This document shows, piece after piece, positions 31,901 through 34,691 of a stretch of DNA of 34,691 nucleotides; position 1 is the first letter of the stretch; every line of letters starts with the position of its first letter. Origin of the DNA: Intoshia linei (lineage: Eukaryota > Orthonectida > Rhopaluridae); the NCBI GenBank assembly GCA_001642005.1, contig LWCA01000276.1, positions 1 through 34,691 on the forward strand, read 5' to 3'. The notes beneath the pieces were generated by a model that did no database searches, was not told where the DNA came from, and was given only the letters and a program-made list of their open reading frames with translations. Both the position numbers and the translations under genes were made by a program.

Positions 31901-33171
31901 ATACAAAAAACTTCATTAGTCTCATTTATCAGTTTTTAGTTAAAAGATAAGACTTTGACTATTACTTTGAAATTTATTAAAAAATATTCAAAATATAAAC
32001 ACGCCAAAAACCCAAAAAGTAACAATAACTATATTTAAAATAATTACAAATTAAATACAAATAAAGATAATAATTTGTAAAAGTTTGAATTCAAATACCA
32101 TTAATACTAAATTCCATTCTTACATTTGGGTAGTTAATAATTTGAATAATTATAAAAAATTACAGACGTTGAATTGGAATTAGCAATTTTGAATAAAATA
32201 AACGTGAAAATAGAAATATTGTATAAAATGAAATAATGAAAAATGTTTATATTAAATTTGCAACATTACCCAATATATTGATGATTCAATATTTGATTTT
32301 TCTAAACATGTACAATAGTTTTATTGACGTAATTTGGTATACTCATCTAATTTAACAACTAAAAAATTTTATTTGTGATTCAGTTCCAATATATTTTTAT
32401 AGATTTTATTATATATGTGGGTTTAATTGTATAAATGAGATTTAAAATTGATTTTAATACAATTTTTTTAATATTAGTTTTATATAGATTACCGATACAT
32501 TGCGCATGATCTATTAAAATCAATTTAATTTTAAAAAAAATCTTAAAAAAGTCGAAAAAAATAGTGTAAATTTTAAATAAATTTAATAATCATAATAATG
32601 CACAATAAAAAACTCAACGTACAATAATAGTAGTTAATAAAACACTGGGTAGTCGCTATCATTTGATAAAAAATTTACATTACATCCCATGTATAATATA
32701 AATTGTATACATGTTGTGTAAAATTTAAAAATGGTATTAGGAAAAATATTTCAAGATTTTGAGTAAAATTATTCCAAACCATTAATATCCAATATCAGTT
32801 TATACATGTGTAAAAATTGATATAATCCATATAAATGAATAAATACATACATTGATTTTTTAATATTATCAATTAATACATTTAATTTAGCTTGCAAAAG
32901 AAAAGATAGCGATTCGTTGCAAGATGAATGCACAAATAAAAAACCACGACTAGTATTTACAGATATTCAAAGAAGGACATTATTGGCAATATTTAAAGAA
33001 ACAAAAAGACCTGGTAAAGAAGTGCAAATGGAAATTGCTGAAAAGCTAGGATTACGTATCACCACTGTTGCAAACTTTTTTATGAATGCTCGTAGAAGGT
33101 CGCTTGATAAATATAATGGAGAACTTGACAACGAAAGTATGGATATCTTACTTCAACCTTGTAACAATTGA
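25155..33171 (+). CDS. onecut: onecut, cut-domain homeobox transcription factor (three exons, complete)
   Basis: ONECUT proteins (HNF6 class) are nuclear DNA-binding regulators with one cut domain and a divergent homeodomain; in animals they act in neural and sensory development. Exons 25155-25917, 27429-28208 and 32891-33171 total 1824 nt, 607 residues plus TGA, with phase 1 at both junctions. Residues 1-435 are low-complexity, rich in Asn, Gln, Ser and Pro. The cut domain is at about 436-519 (LAQRISSELKRYSIPQ, VLCRSQGTLSDLLRNPKPWA, RRMNKWLQEPE). The homeodomain is at about 530-589 with helix 3 TTVANFFMNARRRS, giving the class signature Phe48-Met50 (F577, M579) and invariant Asn51 (N580). 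ATG 25155 is the first ATG after an in-frame TAA. A single cut domain and the FxMN signature exclude CUX and SATB. Confidence 0.95.
25918..27428 (+). other. onecut intron 1
   Basis: 1511 nt, GTAATA...AAATTTAG. It carries an R1 interior fragment (26045-26162 plus its continuation from 26395) split by an R2 element, a pogo/Tigger-like terminus at 26418-26440 (AGTAGAACATCTCTATAAT) and a hAT-like end GGTTGAAAAACCACTG at about 27150-27165. Confidence 0.8.
26163..26394. mobile_element. Family R2 hAT-type MITE nested in an R1 repeat, 232 bp
   Basis: The left end is CAGGACCGTGGAGACGGGC and the right end GGCTCTCCACTGCCCTT. It is flanked by identical TTCAGAAT (26155-26162 and 26395-26402). Deleting the element and one TTCAGAAT restores sequence collinear with R1 at 13000-13025 (ATCTGTATCAGAGTATATTT), so it inserted into a pre-existing R1 copy. 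Confidence 0.9.
27429..28208 (+). CDS. onecut: onecut exon 2 (Asn/Gln-rich region and cut domain)
   Basis: Starting with GT after AAATTTAG it completes Gly255 and reads IYFQNTTNQQVKQK..., a second Asn/Gln/His-rich stretch, then EELDTKDLAQRISSELKRYS and the rest of the cut domain up to MSSLRQA. The donor GCAG|GTAAAT is in phase 1. RSQGTLSDLLRNPKPWAKLK is essentially the invariant class core. The minus-strand ORFs at 27381 and 27939 are shadows. Confidence 0.95.
29150..30257 (+). repeat. Family R1 copy with right terminus, in onecut intron 2
   Basis: It is collinear with 6570-7490 in blocks: ACAGATTTTAAAATCAT, AAGTGACGAGTTCACCG, CATTCCCGATGAAAAATAAT, CCAATAAAGAAATATGGGT. It then has an extra segment shared with 300-500 (GATTGATAATAGTGAATAGT) before the terminus GTGCCCTCGGTAGAGC...TGTTTGTACGTAGTACATAA. 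The left terminus is absent. Confidence 0.75.
31019..31040. repeat. 22-bp perfect palindrome
   Basis: TTGTACAATGT followed by its exact reverse complement ACATTGTACAA. Its right arm is the first 8 bases of the inverted-repeat element at 31033, so the palindrome may have formed by insertion next to a similar target. Confidence 0.85.
31033..31365. mobile_element. Non-coding element with perfect 20-bp inverted repeats
   Basis: The left end TTGTACAATAAGGTGTCTCA and the right end TGAGACACCTTATTGTACAA are exact reverse complements. Because TTGTACAA is itself palindromic, it could be an 8-bp target duplication around an element with ends TAAGGTGTCTCA, or the ends could be AGGTGTCTCA with a TA duplication as in Tc1/mariner elements. 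333 bp, no coding frame. Confidence 0.75.
32891..33171 (+). CDS. onecut: onecut exon 3 (end of cut domain, homeodomain, C-terminus)
   Basis: Begins CT after TTTAATTTAG, completing Ala515, and reads CKRKDSDSLQDECTNKKPRL, then VFTDIQRRTLLAIFKETKRP, the helix 2 to 3 region and helix 3 with FFMNARRR, ending in a short tail after SLDKYNGELDNES. Met at homeodomain position 50 is characteristic of this class. TGA at 33169-33171. Confidence 0.95.
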
Positions 33172-33344
33172 ACCTGTGTATATCAAGATTTTTTAATTGT
33201 ACAAAAAGACCTTTATAAATGCATTTAAAACAAATTAGTATCTTTCATTAGTGAATCCATCAAATGCATAAAGTATAAAATTTATACATGTTTATGTATT
33301 TTTAAAATTTAGTTAAAATTGTTATTATAGTAGTTTGAATTTAA

Positions 33345-33350
33345 AATAAA
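33345..33350 (+). terminator. onecut polyadenylation signal (candidate)
   Basis: AATAAA at about 175 bp past the stop, followed by TTGTTATTGTTGCTATTTTTT, a G/T- and T-rich element. It is only about 30 bp from the opposing TTTATT signals of the minus-strand gene. Confidence 0.55.
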
Positions 33351-33376
33351 AATTGTTATTGTTGCTATTTTTTCAC

Positions 33377-33382
33377 TTTATT
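33377..33382 (-). terminator. Candidate polyadenylation signal of the minus-strand gene
   Basis: TTTATT on the plus strand (AATAAA on minus) about 40 bp beyond the stop codon at 33425-33423. A second TTTATT lies nearer, at about 33410-33422. Confidence 0.4.
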
Positions 33383-33422
33383 GACAACTCACCGTTTAGA
33401 ATTACAATATTTATTATTTATT

Positions 33423-33603
33423 TTACCAATTTGGCATGTTAAGGTTGAAGAAACTTTGTAGTAAATATTTCAATTTTTTATTGCATTCAGCAAATTTAAG
33501 TTTCATTTCTTGTTGCATTTTATTTGACATTTTTTTATAATTAGTTTGTTTGCTTTTTCCAGGGCATTTTCTTGAACACCACATGTGTAATTCTGGATAA
33601 TAT
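33423..33603 (-). CDS. Last exon of an unrecognised minus-strand gene
   Basis: On the minus strand, after an acceptor AAAATAG (33610-33604), one base completes a split codon and 59 codons follow: YYPELHMWCSRKCPGKSKQT, NYKKMSNKMQQEMKLKFAEC, NKKLKYLLQSFFNLNMPNW, then TAA (33425-33423). The composition (charged, Cys-containing, amphipathic Lys/Met helix) is unlike the surrounding A+T noise, and the frame is closed by TAA just upstream of the acceptor, as for a true exon. I do not recognise the family. Its 5' part must lie beyond the transposon debris to the right, mostly outside the window. It converges on onecut with 251 bp between stop codons. Confidence 0.55.
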
Positions 33604-33752
33604 CTATTTTAATAAATTTAATTACAATAGTTATACCCGTTTAAGACAGTTAATAGATCTAATACTTGGTACTCTGCCATTGGAGAGAAAAAATGTACGT
33701 TAAAGTGTTAATTTAAAAAAATTACAATGTTATGACAGAGAGCCAAGTAGAG
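33604..33752. other. Presumed intron of the minus-strand gene
   Basis: No defined feature, A+T-rich. It leads into the MITE at 33753. Confidence 0.35.
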
Positions 33753-33925
33753 CAGTAACGGATCTAGGGTTGCAGAGGCTGCCCCCTGGCGTGACAAATG
33801 TAGTCTAAAATATTTTACTTTGTGTATTAAAATGAAAACATTTTTCTAGGATCCATCAAATTGCTTTGATTTAAATATATTATATGACTTTGGCCGCCTG
33901 GTTGAAAATCCTAGATCCGCCACTG
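33753..33925. mobile_element. hAT-type MITE, 173 bp
   Basis: The ends CAGTAACGGATCTAGGG and CCTAGATCCGCCACTG are inverted repeats; internal GGCTGCCCCCTGGCG and TTGGCCGCCTGG also pair loosely. It is noticeably more G+C-rich at both ends than its surroundings. Flanks AAGTAGAG and TAGTCCAG agree at 5 of 8 positions, so a target duplication is not convincing. It directly abuts the next element. Confidence 0.6.
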
Positions 33926-33930
33926 TAGTC

Positions 33931-34691
33931 CAGCCAAACTTACCAATATCGAAACCACCCGAACATAAAAATTAGACCCTAAAAAAGCTGGTTTGATGAT
34001 ATAAACGTTCCATTTCAAAATATAGTATCCTGTGGCACTGACGGAGCTGCTTCAATGGTTGGACAACATAAAAGATTTTTATCCTATGTAAGGAATATTT
34101 GCCCAAACATTTTAACTATTCATTGCATACTCCATAGACACAATTTAGTTGCAAGAAAGATAAGTCCCATACTTCACGATTCATTAAATTTGGTTATTAA
34201 AATTATAAACAGTATTAACATATAAGTAAATATGATCGTTTATTCAAGAAATTCTGTACAGAAAGAAAAGATCATTATGCTAGACTTCTTTTGCACACTG
34301 AAATCAGGTGGTTGTCAAATGGAAATTGTTTGTCTTGTGCCTCTTTATGATAGTATTGTAGAATTTTTTAAAAGAGAGGGAGGTGAAAAATTATCCAAAC
34401 AAATTAAATTGAATAGGAACAATATATATTATTTGTCTTTTATTTTTGATAAATTAAATGATGTTACCCTGCGTTTACAAGGTACACTTATCACCTTAAT
34501 AGACTGTAAACGTGTTCTAAAAGCATTCAAGGAAAAAATTATAGTTTTTCGCAGAAATATAAGAGATAGAAATTTTGATAATATGCTGGATATACAAAAT
34601 TCCATATCTGATGAAGATATATTGCATTATTGCCATGATTTGACAACATTAAAAGAAGATTTTGAGGCTAGATTCAAGGATTTATTTAATT
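33931..34691 (+). mobile_element. hAT transposon (R3-related), continues past window
   Basis: It opens CAGCCAAACTTACCAATATC and continues CGAAACCACCCGAACAT...AATTAGACCCTAAAAAAGCTG, aligning with the left end of the R3 MITE at 22445 (AAGACCACCGAAAATG, AATAGACCCTAAAAAATCTG). Transposase-like coding sequence starts within 80 bp. The right end lies beyond the window. Confidence 0.6.
34003..34691 (+). pseudogene. hAT (ZBED-like) transposase, frameshifted, 3' end outside window
   Basis: Three segments in different frames read as one protein. First: NVPFQNIVSCGTDGAASMVG, QHKRFL...NILTIHCILHRHNL to INSINI and TAA (about 34219). Second: KYDRLFKKFCTERKDHYARL, LLHTEIRWLSNGNCLSC to TGA. Third, from 34316: QMEIVCLVPLYDSIVEFFKR ... 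KEDFEARFKDLFN, open to the last base. CTDGA..M.G, H C.LHR and RWLS.G are hallmark motifs of the ZBED5/FAM200-type hAT transposases. Two frameshifts and stops make it inactive. The third segment is 125 codons without a stop and may look like a gene on its own. Confidence 0.8.

Larger units (their letters stand above)
28209..32890 (+). other. onecut intron 2, 4.7 kb
   Basis: GTAAAT...AATTTAG, separating the cut domain from the homeodomain. Contents: about 28209-29140 unassigned A+T-rich DNA, an R1 copy (29150-30257), an inverted-repeat element (31033-31365), and 31366-32890 with no defined structure. The short ORFs at 29015 and 30798 have no recognisable domain. Confidence 0.8.

Noticed and set aside
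1-34691. CRISPR arrays, tRNA or rRNA genes, bacterial operons, viral genes
   Set aside because: No regularly spaced repeats, no cloverleaf or rRNA-like G+C-rich blocks, and no viral polymerase or capsid motifs were seen on either strand.

Overview
The window is eukaryotic nuclear DNA, about three quarters A+T by eye, from an invertebrate animal that I cannot place to phylum. The evidence is spliced genes with GT-AG introns, a ONECUT-class cut-homeobox gene (an animal-only class), a nuclear-encoded mitochondrial complex I subunit, a sortilin-type receptor relic, and dense remains of hAT, pogo/Tigger and unclassified inverted-repeat elements. There are no prokaryotic operons, tRNA or rRNA genes, or CRISPR arrays that I can see.

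Layout: 1-4.0 kb is repeat-rich, with two hAT-type MITEs and a pogo/Tigger transposase C-terminal relic on the minus strand. 4.04-6.17 kb is a broken sortilin/VPS10 receptor gene (signal-peptide-like start, two Asp boxes, Cys-rich 10CC region, transmembrane helix) carrying stop codons of all three kinds, with its middle replaced by a repeat fragment. 6.2-9.2 kb is repeats, mainly family R1, which has about 50-bp inverted termini carrying a TACGTA core. 9.39-19.15 kb is a gene for the complex I subunit NDUFA9, with nine recognisable exons and introns from 40 nt to several kb. At least a start exon, two short middle exons and one late exon could not be found. 19.15-25.15 kb is mostly intergenic, with a possible small zinc-binding exon at 19.5 kb and a candidate CCAAT/TATA promoter at 24.0 kb. 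25.16-33.17 kb is a complete three-exon onecut gene (607 residues; 1824 nt of CDS in a consistent frame), with the cut domain mostly in exon 2 and the homeodomain in exon 3, separated by a 4.7-kb intron. 33.42-33.60 kb is the last exon of an unrecognised minus-strand gene that converges tail-to-tail on onecut. 33.75-34.69 kb is a hAT MITE followed by a decayed hAT (ZBED-like) transposase gene that runs off the window.

The host genes have no obvious functional link: NDUFA9 is housekeeping, onecut is a developmental or neuronal regulator. What links the window is transposon history. I defined four repeat families by reading copies against each other: R1 (TACGTA termini), R2 (CAGGGCCGTGGAGA..., 8-bp target duplications), R3 (CAGTG.CGAACCT..., whose other end matches the start of the transposase-bearing element at 33.93 kb) and R4 (CTGGTTCCCGATTC...). 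Several insertions are nested, so their relative ages can be read directly.
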